Shown here piece by piece: positions 7,518 through 16,253 of a stretch of DNA of 64,000 nucleotides. Source of the DNA: Gammaproteobacteria bacterium (lineage in GTDB: Bacteria; Pseudomonadota; Gammaproteobacteria; Ga0077536); the NCBI GenBank assembly GCA_024235015.1, contig JACKNG010000005.1, forward strand, positions 124,001-188,000, given 5' to 3'. The notes below the pieces were generated by a model that ran no database searches, was not told where the DNA came from, and saw nothing but the letters and a program-made list of their open reading frames with translations. The position numbers and the translations under genes were made by a program. The first letter of the stretch is position 1; every line of letters begins with the position of its first letter.

Positions 7518-7635
7518 GACGTCCCCTGAACGCCCGTGGCGGCGTTGTGGGGACCCCCAAAATCACTTACGTAGCCGGGCTACGCGCGCGATTTTGTGCA
7601 CCCCTACACCTTGCCAACGTCATTCAGGAAACGTC
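7518..7635 (+). repeat. Long-hairpin intergenic repeat, copy 1
   Basis: This is a roughly 118-base imperfect palindrome. Outer arms GACGTCCCCTGAA (7518-7530) and TTCAGGAAACGTC (7623-7635) enclose GGCGGCGTTG on one side and CCTTGCC on the other. The apex pairs AAAATC with GATTTT around gtagccgggctac. The same GGCGGCGTTG ... CCTTGCC plan recurs at 40747-40889. It lies between mgsA and mgsB, so its transcript could affect stability or coupling within the operon. No coding frame crosses it. Confidence 0.7.
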
Positions 7636-7670
7636 CCGGGACAGCGGGCGATTACTTCAAAGGCTCTGAC

Positions 7671-8360
7671 ATGACCCATCGCTTCGATCTAGCCGAGCAG
7701 GGCGTGCGCGAACTGAACCGCGCGCTGCACGCCGCCAACGGCACGGCCCGCGCGGATGCCTGGCATATCGTCAACCCGCGCGGCCTGCACAACGTCGCGG
7801 TGGGCCTGGACTGCGCGCTCGACGTCACCGTCGAGGGCCACGTCGGCTACTACTGCGCGGGCATGAACCAGCGCGCCCGCGTGACCGTGCTCGGCAATGC
7901 CGGGCCGGGCTGCGCGGAGAACATGATGTCCGGCCTGGTGCGGGTGAAGGGCAGCGCCTCGCAGTACGCCGGCGCCACCGCTCACGGCGGCCTGCTGGTG
8001 ATCGAGGGCGATGCCAGCGCGCGCTGCGGCATCTCGATGAAGGGCGTCGACATCGTCGTGCGCGGCTCGATTGGGCACATGAGCGCCTTCATGGCACAGA
8101 GCGGGCGCCTGGTGGTGTGCGGCGACGCCGGCGAGGCGCTGGGCGACTCGATCTACGAGGCGCGCCTGTACGTGCGCGGCGCGGTCGCCTCGCTCGGCGC
8201 GGACTGCATCGAGAAGCCGATGAAGGACAAGCACCGCGAGGAACTCGCCCAATTGCTCGCCGACGCCGGCATCGACGACGTCGACCCCGACGACTTCCGC
8301 CGCTACGGCTCGGCCCGCCAGCTCTACAACTTCAAGGTGGACAACGCCGATGCCTACTAG
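7671..8360 (+). CDS. mgsB: N-methylglutamate synthase GXGXG-domain subunit (GlxC-like)
   Basis: The 229-residue protein matches the C-terminal beta-helix (GXGXG) domain of glutamate synthase and the GlxC family. Repeated Gly-rich turns are visible: VGLDCALDVTVEGHVGYYCAG, VTVLGNAGPG, RVKGSASQYAGATAHGG, GDASARCGISMKG and GDAGEALGDSIY. The repeats form a right-handed helix that holds the catalytic domains together. The frame extends upstream to 7596 through the hairpin repeat, but ATG 7671 begins at the conserved region and is preferred. It lies 65 bases before the FMN subunit gene and should be co-transcribed with it. On its own the domain is non-catalytic. Confidence 0.85.
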   Translation: MTHRFDLAEQGVRELNRALHAANGTARADAWHIVNPRGLHNVAVGLDCALDVTVEGHVGYYCAGMNQRARVTVLGNAGPGCAENMMSGLVRVKGSASQYAGATAHGGLLVIEGDASARCGISMKGVDIVVRGSIGHMSAFMAQSGRLVVCGDAGEALGDSIYEARLYVRGAVASLGADCIEKPMKDKHREELAQLLADAGIDDVDPDDFRRYGSARQLYNFKVDNADAY

Positions 8361-8425
8361 CCCGCATTTCCCACCCGTGTTCGTCGCGAGGCTGTCGCGC
8401 TGCCGCAGCAGGAGAGGAATGAGCA

Positions 8426-9790
8426 ATGCCGGCTAAGTCGAAGCGCAAACGCCGCAAGGGCGCCGCCCAGCCGCCGGTGTCGCCGGCGCTGCGCGAATCG
8501 GCCAGCTTCCCGCGCGCGGTGATTGCGGAGATCCAGCGTGCCGCGGCGAGTGGCATCTACGACATCCGCGGCTTCGGCGCCAAGCGCCGCGTGCCCTGTT
8601 TCGACGACCTGCTGTTCCTCGGTGCGAGCATGTCGCGCTACCCGCTCGAGGGCTACCGCGAGAAATGCGACACGGCGGTCACGCTCGGCACCCGCTTCGC
8701 CTCGAAGCCCCTGGAGCTCAGGATCCCCATCACCATCGCCGGCATGAGCTTCGGCGCGCTGTCCGGCCCGGCCAAGGAAGCGCTGGGCCGCGGCGCGACG
8801 CTGGCCGGCACCAGCACCACCACCGGCGACGGCGGCATGACCCCGGAGGAGCGCGAGCACTCCGCCCTGCTGGTCTACCAGCTGCTGCCCTCGCGCTACG
8901 GCATGAACCCCGATGATCTCCGCCGTGCCGACGCCATCGAGGTGGTGGTGGGCCAGGGTGCCAAGCCGGGCGGCGGCGGCATGCTGCTGGGCCACAAGAT
9001 CTCCGACCGCGTGGCCGCGATGCGCAACCTGCCGAAAGGCATCGACCAGCGCAGCGCCTGCCGTCATCCCGACTGGACGGGCCCGGACGATCTCAAGATC
9101 AAGATCGAGGAGCTGCGCGAGATCACCAACTGGGAAAAGCCGGTGTTCATCAAGATCGGCGCCGCGCGTTCCTACTACGACACCGCACTCGCGGTGAAAG
9201 CCGGCGCCGACGTCATCGTCCTCGACGGCATGCAGGGTGGCACCGCGGCGACCCAGGACGTGTTCATCGAGCATGTCGGCATCCCCACCCTGCCGGCCCT
9301 GCGCCAGGCAGTGGAAGCGTTGCGCGAGCTCGACATGCACCGCAAGGTGCAGCTCGTCGTCTCCGGCGGCATCCGCAGCGGCGCCGACGTCGCCAAGGCG
9401 CTTGCCATGGGCGCCGACGCCGTCTCGATCGGGGTCGGCGCACTGATCGCGCTCGGCGACAACGCCCCCGATTTCGACGCCGAGTACCGCGCGCTCGGTA
9501 GCGCCGCCGGTTTCTACGACGACTGGCACGAAGGGCGCGACCCGGTCGGTATCTCGACCCAGGACGACGCCCTCGCCGCGCGCTTCGACCCCATTGCCGG
9601 CGGCCGCCGCCTGGCCAACTACCTCAACGTGCTCACGCTCGAGACGCAGACGCTGGCGCGCGCCTGCGGCAAGAGCCGCGTGCACAACCTCGAGCCCGAG
9701 GATCTCGTCGCCCTGACCGTCGAAGCGGCGGCGATGGCGAAGGTGCCGCTGGCCGGCACCGACTGGATCCCCGGGCAGGGCTCCCTGTAG
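8426..9790 (+). CDS. mgsC: N-methylglutamate synthase FMN-binding catalytic subunit (GlxD-like)
   Basis: The 454-residue protein matches the FMN-binding central domain of glutamate synthase. The (beta/alpha)8 core shows ITIAGMSFGALSGPAKEALG, GTSTTTGDGGMTPEER, GQGAKPGGGGMLLGHKI, VFIKIGAARS, VIVLDGMQGGTAATQDVF and VVSGGIRSGADVAKALAMGADA. The last motif is the phosphate-binding part of FMN sites. The first ~30 residues are basic and poorly conserved. A strong AGGAGAGG site precedes ATG 8426. Together with the amidotransferase and GXGXG chains it forms the synthase complex. The gene ends 22 bases before gmaS. Unlike full GltB, the N-terminal amidotransferase and C-terminal helix are separate proteins here. 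Confidence 0.88.
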   Translation: MPAKSKRKRRKGAAQPPVSPALRESASFPRAVIAEIQRAAASGIYDIRGFGAKRRVPCFDDLLFLGASMSRYPLEGYREKCDTAVTLGTRFASKPLELRIPITIAGMSFGALSGPAKEALGRGATLAGTSTTTGDGGMTPEEREHSALLVYQLLPSRYGMNPDDLRRADAIEVVVGQGAKPGGGGMLLGHKISDRVAAMRNLPKGIDQRSACRHPDWTGPDDLKIKIEELREITNWEKPVFIKIGAARSYYDTALAVKAGADVIVLDGMQGGTAATQDVFIEHVGIPTLPALRQAVEALRELDMHRKVQLVVSGGIRSGADVAKALAMGADAVSIGVGALIALGDNAPDFDAEYRALGSAAGFYDDWHEGRDPVGISTQDDALAARFDPIAGGRRLANYLNVLTLETQTLARACGKSRVHNLEPEDLVALTVEAAAMAKVPLAGTDWIPGQGSL

Positions 9791-9812
9791 GACAGCAACG
9801 GAGGACCGGCGC

Positions 9813-11120
9813 ATGGCCATCGATCTCGCCCAGACCGCGAAAACCCGCGGCATCGAGTACTTCCTGATCAGCTTCGTCGACCTGTTCGGCGTGCTGCGCG
9901 CGAAGCTCGTGCCGGCCGCCGCGATCAAGGCCATGCAGCGCGACGGCGCCGGTTTCGCCGGCTTCGCCACCTGGCTCGACATGACCCCGGCCGACCCCGA
10001 CATGTTCGCCGTGCCCGATCCCGCGAGCCTCGTGCAGCTGCCGTGGAATCCCGCCATCGGCTGGGTCGCGGCGGACCTGTGGATGGACGGCAAGGAGGTC
10101 GAGGCGGCGCCGCGCACGGTGCTCAAGCGCCAGGTCGCCGCCGCCGCGGCGCAGGGCTACCGCATGAAGACCGGCGTCGAGTGCGAATACTTCCTCGTCA
10201 CCCCGGATGCCAGCGACATTTCCGACCCCGCCGATCGCCAGGCCAAGCCGTGCTACGACCAGCAGGCGCTGATGCGCCGGCTGCCCGTGATCCGGGCCAT
10301 CTGCGACGCCATGCAGTCGCTCGGCTGGGGCCCCTACCAGAACGACCACGAGGACGCCAACGGCCAGTTCGAGATGAACTGGGATTACGACGACGCCCTG
10401 GTCACCGCCGATCGCCACGTGTTCTTCAAGTACATGGTCAAGACCATCGCCGAGGAACACGGCATGCGCGCGACCTTCATGCCCAAGCCGTTCGCCAACC
10501 TCACCGGCAACGGCTGTCACACCCACGTCTCGCTGTGGGACAAGGCCGGCCGGCGCAACCTGTTCCTCGACAAGCAGGACGACCTCGGCCTGTCGCCGCT
10601 GGCCTACCAGTTCCTCGGCGGCATCATGCACAGCGCGACGGCGCTGTGCGCGGTGTTCAACCCCACCGTCAACAGCTACAAGCGCATCAACGCGCCGGTC
10701 ACGAGTTCCGGCGCGACCTGGTCGCCCAACGCCGTGACCTACGCCGGCAACAACCGCACCCACATGATCCGGGTGCCGGATGCCGGCCGCTTCGAGCTGC
10801 GGCTGATGGACGGATCGACCAATCCCTACCTGTCGCAGGCCGCGGTGCTCGCCGCCGGCCTCGACGGCGTCGCCAACGCACGCGACCCGGGCGCGCCGAC
10901 CCACGTCAACATGTACGTCGACGGCCACAAGATAAAGTCCGCCCCGCGCCTGCCGGCCACGCTCTACGATGCGCTGCGCCTGCTGGAGAAGAACAAGCCG
11001 CTGCGCGCGGCCTGGAGCGCCGAGGTCGTCGATTCCTTCATCAAGCTCAAGATGCAGGACTGGAGCGCCTACACCGCCCATCTGAGCGAATGGGAACGAC
11101 AGAACACGCTGGATTGCTGA
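9813..11120 (+). CDS. gmaS: Gamma-glutamylmethylamide synthetase (glutamine-synthetase family)
   Basis: The 435-residue glutamine-synthetase-fold enzyme (GlnT/GmaS branch) starts TRGIEYFLISFVDLFGVLRAK. It has the metal-binding GVECEYFLV segment, GQFEMNWDYDDAL, the ATP/glutamate-site block NGCHTHVSLW, NSYKRINAP and the arginine-containing RFELRLMDGSTNPYLSQAA. GmaS ligates methylamine to glutamate with ATP, giving gamma-glutamylmethylamide, the first step of the indirect methylamine pathway. By sequence alone a type III-like glutamine synthetase is possible. The flanking N-methylglutamate synthase and dehydrogenase genes make GmaS the better call. The ribosome site GGAGG lies just before ATG 9813. 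Confidence 0.87.
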   Translation: MAIDLAQTAKTRGIEYFLISFVDLFGVLRAKLVPAAAIKAMQRDGAGFAGFATWLDMTPADPDMFAVPDPASLVQLPWNPAIGWVAADLWMDGKEVEAAPRTVLKRQVAAAAAQGYRMKTGVECEYFLVTPDASDISDPADRQAKPCYDQQALMRRLPVIRAICDAMQSLGWGPYQNDHEDANGQFEMNWDYDDALVTADRHVFFKYMVKTIAEEHGMRATFMPKPFANLTGNGCHTHVSLWDKAGRRNLFLDKQDDLGLSPLAYQFLGGIMHSATALCAVFNPTVNSYKRINAPVTSSGATWSPNAVTYAGNNRTHMIRVPDAGRFELRLMDGSTNPYLSQAAVLAAGLDGVANARDPGAPTHVNMYVDGHKIKSAPRLPATLYDALRLLEKNKPLRAAWSAEVVDSFIKLKMQDWSAYTAHLSEWERQNTLDC

Positions 11121-11174
11121 GCACGCGATGCAGGCACAACACGGCACGGCAAAGCACCCGGCGTCATAGGCATC

Positions 11175-12416
11175 ATGTCCGTTCGCCTGCTGAAGTACGC
11201 CTTCATCGAGGACCACGCCGAGCAACCCTGGTTCGGCACCGCCGGGCCGTTGCGCGACAGCTACGACGTCGTCATCATCGGCGCCGGCGGCCATGGCCTC
11301 GCCTGCGCCTACTACCTCGCCCACGATCACGGCATCACCAACGTCGCGGTGCTCGATCGCAGCTATCTCGGCGGCGGCAACACCGGGCGCAACACCACCA
11401 TCATCCGCTCCAACTACCTCACGCCCGAGGGCGTGGCCTTCTACGACGCCAGCCTCGCCCTGTTCCGCGATCTCTCGCTCGAACTCGACACCAACATCTT
11501 CTACTCCGAGCGCGGCCACTACACCCTCGCCCACAACGAGTCGACCCTGCGCACCGCGCGCTGGCGCGCCGAGGTCAACAAGCACTTCGGCATCGACAGC
11601 GAGGTGGTCGACGCCGATGCCGTGGGCCGCGCCATCCCCGGCATCGACCTCGCCTGCGGCGGCAACCACGCCGTCGAGGGCGCGCTCTACCATGCCCCCG
11701 GCGCGGTGGCCCGCCACGACGCCGTGGCCTGGGGCTACGCGCGCCAGGCCGTGTTGCGCGGGGTCGAGATCCACCAGCACACCGCGGTCACCGCGATCAC
11801 CACCCGCGGCGGCCGCGTGAGCGGCGTGGAGACCAACCGCGGGCCGGTCAGCGCCGGCTGCGTGCTGAGCGCCGTCGCCGGCGAGACACCGCGCGTGCTC
11901 GACATGGTCGGGCTGACCAGCCCGATCGAGATCTTTCCCTTGCAGGCCTGCGTCACCGAGCCGGTCAAGCCGTGGCTCGACACCATCGTCGTGTCCGGCT
12001 CGCTGCACCTGTACGTCAGCCAGAGCGCGCGCGGGGAGATGGTGATGGGCGCCGCGCTCGATCCGCTCGAGGTTCACCAGCGCCGCTCGACCTTCGAGTT
12101 CGTCAGTGGCCTGGCCGACCAGATCCTCGACCTCTTCCCGGCCATGGCCACGCTCAAGGTCAACCGCCAGTGGGCCGGCATGGCCGACATGACCCCCGAC
12201 TTCGCGCCCGTCATGGGCACCACGCCGGTCGACGGTTTCTACCTCGACGCCGGCTGGGGCACCTGGGGTTTCAAGGCCACGCCGATCAGCGGCAAGACCA
12301 TGGCGGCGACGATTGCCGCGGGCCGCGACCACGCCCTCGTCGCGCCGTTCAACCTGCGCCGCTTCGACGACTTCCGCCTCGTCGGCGAGAAGGGCGCGGC
12401 GGCGATCGGTCATTGA
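11175..12416 (+). CDS. mgdA: N-methylglutamate dehydrogenase subunit A (sarcosine oxidase beta-like)
   Basis: The 413-residue FAD-dependent oxidoreductase resembles SoxB. A Rossmann FAD site lies at VVIIGAGGHGLACAYYLA, followed by GGGNTGRNTTIIRSNYL, a hallmark of heterotetrameric sarcosine oxidase beta chains. His181 in ARHDAVAWG is at about the position of the histidine that binds FMN covalently in SoxB. The C-terminal FAD signature is DAGWGTWGFKATP. In the N-methylglutamate pathway this subunit oxidises the N-methyl group of N-methylglutamate. The neighbours (delta-like, alpha+gamma-like) complete the heteromeric enzyme. Plain sarcosine oxidase is the alternative, but the upstream mgs and gmaS genes favour N-methylglutamate as substrate. 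Confidence 0.87.
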   Translation: MSVRLLKYAFIEDHAEQPWFGTAGPLRDSYDVVIIGAGGHGLACAYYLAHDHGITNVAVLDRSYLGGGNTGRNTTIIRSNYLTPEGVAFYDASLALFRDLSLELDTNIFYSERGHYTLAHNESTLRTARWRAEVNKHFGIDSEVVDADAVGRAIPGIDLACGGNHAVEGALYHAPGAVARHDAVAWGYARQAVLRGVEIHQHTAVTAITTRGGRVSGVETNRGPVSAGCVLSAVAGETPRVLDMVGLTSPIEIFPLQACVTEPVKPWLDTIVVSGSLHLYVSQSARGEMVMGAALDPLEVHQRRSTFEFVSGLADQILDLFPAMATLKVNRQWAGMADMTPDFAPVMGTTPVDGFYLDAGWGTWGFKATPISGKTMAATIAAGRDHALVAPFNLRRFDDFRLVGEKGAAAIGH

Positions 12417-12435
12417 GCCCGGGCCGGCGCACCGC

Positions 12436-12690
12436 ATGAAATACGCCGAATTCCCCCACCTCGGCCGGCGCCCCTACACCGAGTTCGCGCAGGCCGGCGT
12501 GCTCGAACCGGAACCCGACGAACTCGCGCCGGAGGCGGTCGCGCCCTGGGTCTACGCCCGCCGCAGCGTACCGCGCGAGCGCGTCGAGTGGTGGTACCAC
12601 CTGCCCACGCGGCTGTGGTTCAGGGTCCGGCGCGACACCGCCAGCGATACCGTGCTCGGCGTCGAAGCAGCGCGCGGTGACGAACGATGA
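12436..12690 (+). CDS. mgdB: N-methylglutamate dehydrogenase subunit B (sarcosine oxidase delta-like), cysteine-free
   Basis: The 84-residue protein matches SoxD/MgdB in size and position and in its skeleton (GRRPYTEFAQAG, then ERVEWWYH). SoxD subunits normally bind zinc through a CPxCG knuckle near the N-terminus and a later His/Cys pair. Here the first site reads FPHLG and the second HLPTRLW, and the whole protein contains no cysteine. Zinc binding is therefore probably lost, and the chain may serve only as a structural plug. The start is ATG 12436, and the stop overlaps the next start as ATGA (12687-12690). Identification rests on synteny plus the RPYTEF block. Confidence 0.8.
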   Translation: MKYAEFPHLGRRPYTEFAQAGVLEPEPDELAPEAVAPWVYARRSVPRERVEWWYHLPTRLWFRVRRDTASDTVLGVEAARGDER

Positions 12691-15600
12691 GCGGGCGCCT
12701 GCCGCCGCGCGCCGGCGAGTGGATCGATCGCACCGCGCCCTGCACCTTCGAGTTCGAGGGCGAGACCGTCGAGGCCTTCGCCGGCGACGTCATCTCCAGT
12801 GCGCTCATCGCCAGTGGCCGGCGCACGCTGGCGCGCAGCTTCAAGTACCACCGCCCGCGCGGCGTGCTGTCGTTCGCCGACCACGACGCCAACGTGCTGC
12901 TCGAAACCGCCACGGCGACCAACATCCGCGCCGACGTCACCCGCGCCGTCCCCGGCGCGGCCTACCGCGCGGTCAACACCTGGGGCGGCCTGCGCCACGA
13001 TGCCGGGCGTGTCCTCGGCCTGCTCGCCCCGCTGCTGCCGGTGGGTTTCTACTACAAGGCCTTCCACCGCCCGCGCTGGGCCTTCCCGTGGTGGGAGAAG
13101 CTGATCCGCCACGCCGCCGGCCTTGGCCGCATGCCGCCGGGCACCGAGACCGCCCGCCGGCCGCGCCGCCACGCCTGGTGCGAGGTGCTGGTGATCGGCG
13201 CCGGCGCCGCCGGCCTCGCCGCGGCCGACGAGCTCGCCGCGCACGGGACCGACGTCATCGTGGTCGACGAGAACCCGCACCCCGGCGGCAGCCTCAATCA
13301 CCGGGACCGCGACCTGCCGGGGGCCGGCGCCTTCCGCGACGAGGTAATGACGCGCCTCGCCGCCGCCACCCACGTCACCACCCTGTGCGGCCACGTCGCC
13401 AGCGCTTTCTACGCCGATCACTGCGTGCCCGTCGTCGGCGACGACGGCCTCGTGCTGGTCCACGCCCGCAGCGTCATCGTCGCCACCGGGGTATACGAAC
13501 AACCGGCGGTGTTTCCCGACAACGACCGCCCCGGCATCCTGCTCGCCGGCGCCGCGGCGCGCCTCGCGCACTGCTACGCGGTGCGCCCGTTCGAGCGCGG
13601 CGTGCTGCTCGCCGGCCACGCCGACGCCTACCGCCAGGCGCTCGCCCTGCGCGACGCCGGGCTCGTCATCGACGCCATCGTCGACCTCGGCGACGGCGCC
13701 GATCGCGAGGGCGCCATCGACACCGCGCGCGGCGCCGGCCTCGACGTTCTCACCGGCGCCACCGTCGTCGGCACGCAGGCACGCCGTGGCGAACTCGCCG
13801 CGATCGAGCTGGCGTGCGGGGGCGCCATGCACCGCCTCGACTGCGACGGCCTGCTGATGGCCGTCGGCGTCGCCCCCGCCGCCGCCCTGCTGGTCCAGGC
13901 CGGCGGGCGCCTGCACTACGACGAACGCCTCGGCCAGCACCTGCCGACAGACCTGCCGCCCGGCGTGTTCGCCGCCGGCTCGGTCAACGGCGTGTACGAC
14001 TTCGCCGATCGCCTCGCCGACGGCCGCGCCGCGGCGGCAGCGGCGCTGGCCACGCTCGGCCACGCGCCCGCGGCGACCGCGCCGCACCCGCCGCGCAGCG
14101 CGGTGCCGGCATCGCACCCCTACCCCGTCCAGCCCGGCCACGGCGGCAAGGCCTTCGTCGATTTCGACGAAGACCTCACGACCGCCGATCTCACCACCGC
14201 CATCCGCGAGGGCTTCGACTCGGTCGAGCTGATGAAACGCTATTCGACCATCGGCATGGGGCCGAGCCAGGGCAAGGTGTCGAACGTCAACGGCATCCGC
14301 CTGCTCGCCGCCGCGCGCGGCGAACCCGTCGGCGACATCGGCATCACCACCCCGCGCCCGTTCGTGCAGCCGGTGCCGCTGCACGTCCTCGCCGGGCGCC
14401 GCCTCCGCCACGCCGCGCGCACGCCGCTCGATGCCTGGCACCGCGCCCACGGTGCGCGCATGAAGGAAGCGGGCACGTGGCTGCGGCCGATGGTCTACGG
14501 CGACGGCGACCCACAGGCACGCATCGCCGCCGAGCACCAGGCCGTGCGCGAAGGCGTCGGCCTGATCGACGTCTCGACGCTCGGCAAGATCGAGCTGTTC
14601 GGCCGCGACGCGCGCGCCCTGCTGGAATACGCCTATCCCTGTTCGTTCGCGCGCCTGGTCTCCGGCATGACGCGCTACGTGTTCATGGTCGACGGCAGCG
14701 GCACGCTGATCGACGACGGCGTGTGCGGCCGCCTCGCCGAGGATCACTACTACCTGACGACCACCACCACGCAATCGGCCCACGTGGTGCGCCAACTCGA
14801 ACTGTTCGCCGCCCAGCTCGCTCTGGACGTCGCCATCGTCGACCGCACCCAGGCCTGCGGGGCACTCAACCTCGCCGGGCCGCATGCGCGCAGCGTGCTC
14901 GCCCCGCTCACCGACATCGCGCTCGGCGGCGAGGACTTCCCCTACCTCGGCCTGCGCGAGGGGCGCGTGGCCGGCGTCGCCGCGCGCGTGATGCGGGTCG
15001 GCTTCGTCGGCGAGCTGGGCTACGAGATCCACGTCGAGGCCAACGCCCTCCTGCACGTCTGGAACGCGCTGATGACGGCCGGCGAGCCGCTCGGCATCGC
15101 GCCCTTCGGCGTCGACACCCAGCGACTGCTGCGCCTGGAGAAAGGTCACTGCATCGTCGGCCAGGACACCGACGGCACCACGAACCCGTATGAAATCGGC
15201 CTCGCCCGCGCAATCCGGCGCGACGGCAAGCGCTTCCTCGGCCGCCACGCCCTCGGCGTGCTGGCCGCCCGCGGGCAGCGTCAGCTGGTCGGTTTCACCG
15301 CCCCGGCCGAACTCGCCGCGCAGCTCGCCGAATGCCTGCTGGTCATCGACGACGGCCGCATCGCCGGGCGCCTCACCAGCGTCGCTTACAGTCCGTCGGT
15401 CGGGCGCACGATCGGCCTCGCCATGGTCGAGACCGCGCTCGCCGCACCGGGGACGCAGCTCACGGTGCGTCTCGCCGACGGCGGCAGCCGCGTGGTCGAA
15501 GTGGCCACGCTGCCGTTCTACGACCCGGGCAACGCGCGCCAGGACGTGAGCACGACGACGCGCGCGTCGACGCCGCCGGTCGCGGGTACCGTGCGGCGCA

Positions 15601-16232
15601 CCAGCCCGGTGCTGGCGGCGACGAAGACGGATACGCTCGAAAGCGGCGAACGCGCCGGCCTCCGCATCATCACCCGCAACCCGCACGCGCGCCCTGCGCC
15701 CGTCTACCTCGCCGACCTCAGCGCGCTGCGGCAGCGCCTCGTCGTCGGCCGCGGCGCGGCCGACTGGCTGCGCGGACACGGCGCCCCGCTCCCGGCGGGC
15801 CTGCAGGACAGCGCCGCCTGGGCCGAGGACGGTCTCGTCGTGCACGGCCACGTCGACCAGTACCTGGCGCTGGAAGGCATGGCGCCGCTCGAATCGACGC
15901 TGTTCGATGCCCCCTGCGGGCGCCACGGCGAAACCCTCGTCGTGCTGCCGGACCTGGCCGTGCTCGTTCTCGGCGGCGCCGCCCGGCACGCGCTGCTGGC
16001 CGAGTTCTGCGCGACGCCGCTGCCGCTCGCGCGCGCGTTCTGGCGCCAGGTGCGCTTCGCCCACTGCAACGCGGCCTTGTGGCAGGGCGCCGCCGGCCTC
16101 GACCACACCCGCATCCTGTGCCAGGGCGCCGACGCGCCCTTCCTGTTCACCGTCCTGCGCGAGGCGCTCGGCGCGGACGGCGAAGTCATCGGCTTCGACG
16201 ATTACCGCGCGCGCTGCACGACGCCGTCCTGA
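12687..16232 (+). CDS. mgdC: Fused N-methylglutamate dehydrogenase subunits C and D (sarcosine oxidase alpha-gamma fusion)
   Basis: The 1181-residue protein is longer than usual SoxA/MgdC (about 950-1000). Residues 1-110 form the N-terminal ferredoxin-like/SoxA region (FEFEGETVEAFAGDVISSALIASG). A dinucleotide-binding fold begins at LVIGAGAAGLAAADEL (about residue 168). The region from about 485 to 950 is the SoxA C-terminal part with the GcvT-like folate-binding domain (STLGKIELFG, GFVGELGYEIH, KGHCIVGQDTDG), ending FYDPGNARQ near residue 950. After a Thr/Arg-rich linker (about 950-990) comes an extra ~190-residue segment resembling the gamma subunit SoxG/MgdD. No separate mgdD gene follows, which supports a fusion. 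The folate domain would pass the released C1 unit to tetrahydrofolate. Confidence 0.85.
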   Translation: MSGRLPPRAGEWIDRTAPCTFEFEGETVEAFAGDVISSALIASGRRTLARSFKYHRPRGVLSFADHDANVLLETATATNIRADVTRAVPGAAYRAVNTWGGLRHDAGRVLGLLAPLLPVGFYYKAFHRPRWAFPWWEKLIRHAAGLGRMPPGTETARRPRRHAWCEVLVIGAGAAGLAAADELAAHGTDVIVVDENPHPGGSLNHRDRDLPGAGAFRDEVMTRLAAATHVTTLCGHVASAFYADHCVPVVGDDGLVLVHARSVIVATGVYEQPAVFPDNDRPGILLAGAAARLAHCYAVRPFERGVLLAGHADAYRQALALRDAGLVIDAIVDLGDGADREGAIDTARGAGLDVLTGATVVGTQARRGELAAIELACGGAMHRLDCDGLLMAVGVAPAAALLVQAGGRLHYDERLGQHLPTDLPPGVFAAGSVNGVYDFADRLADGRAAAAAALATLGHAPAATAPHPPRSAVPASHPYPVQPGHGGKAFVDFDEDLTTADLTTAIREGFDSVELMKRYSTIGMGPSQGKVSNVNGIRLLAAARGEPVGDIGITTPRPFVQPVPLHVLAGRRLRHAARTPLDAWHRAHGARMKEAGTWLRPMVYGDGDPQARIAAEHQAVREGVGLIDVSTLGKIELFGRDARALLEYAYPCSFARLVSGMTRYVFMVDGSGTLIDDGVCGRLAEDHYYLTTTTTQSAHVVRQLELFAAQLALDVAIVDRTQACGALNLAGPHARSVLAPLTDIALGGEDFPYLGLREGRVAGVAARVMRVGFVGELGYEIHVEANALLHVWNALMTAGEPLGIAPFGVDTQRLLRLEKGHCIVGQDTDGTTNPYEIGLARAIRRDGKRFLGRHALGVLAARGQRQLVGFTAPAELAAQLAECLLVIDDGRIAGRLTSVAYSPSVGRTIGLAMVETALAAPGTQLTVRLADGGSRVVEVATLPFYDPGNARQDVSTTTRASTPPVAGTVRRTSPVLAATKTDTLESGERAGLRIITRNPHARPAPVYLADLSALRQRLVVGRGAADWLRGHGAPLPAGLQDSAAWAEDGLVVHGHVDQYLALEGMAPLESTLFDAPCGRHGETLVVLPDLAVLVLGGAARHALLAEFCATPLPLARAFWRQVRFAHCNAALWQGAAGLDHTRILCQGADAPFLFTVLREALGADGEVIGFDDYRARCTTPS

Positions 16233-16253
16233 AGCATCTCGAGGCGACCGCCG

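Noticed and set aside
9633..16106. Very long minus-strand open frames (934 and 1184 codons) opposite gmaS and the mgd genes
   Set aside because: They are compositional shadows of GC-rich genes on the plus strand, with low-complexity Ala/Gly/Arg/Val-rich sequence and no recognisable domains.
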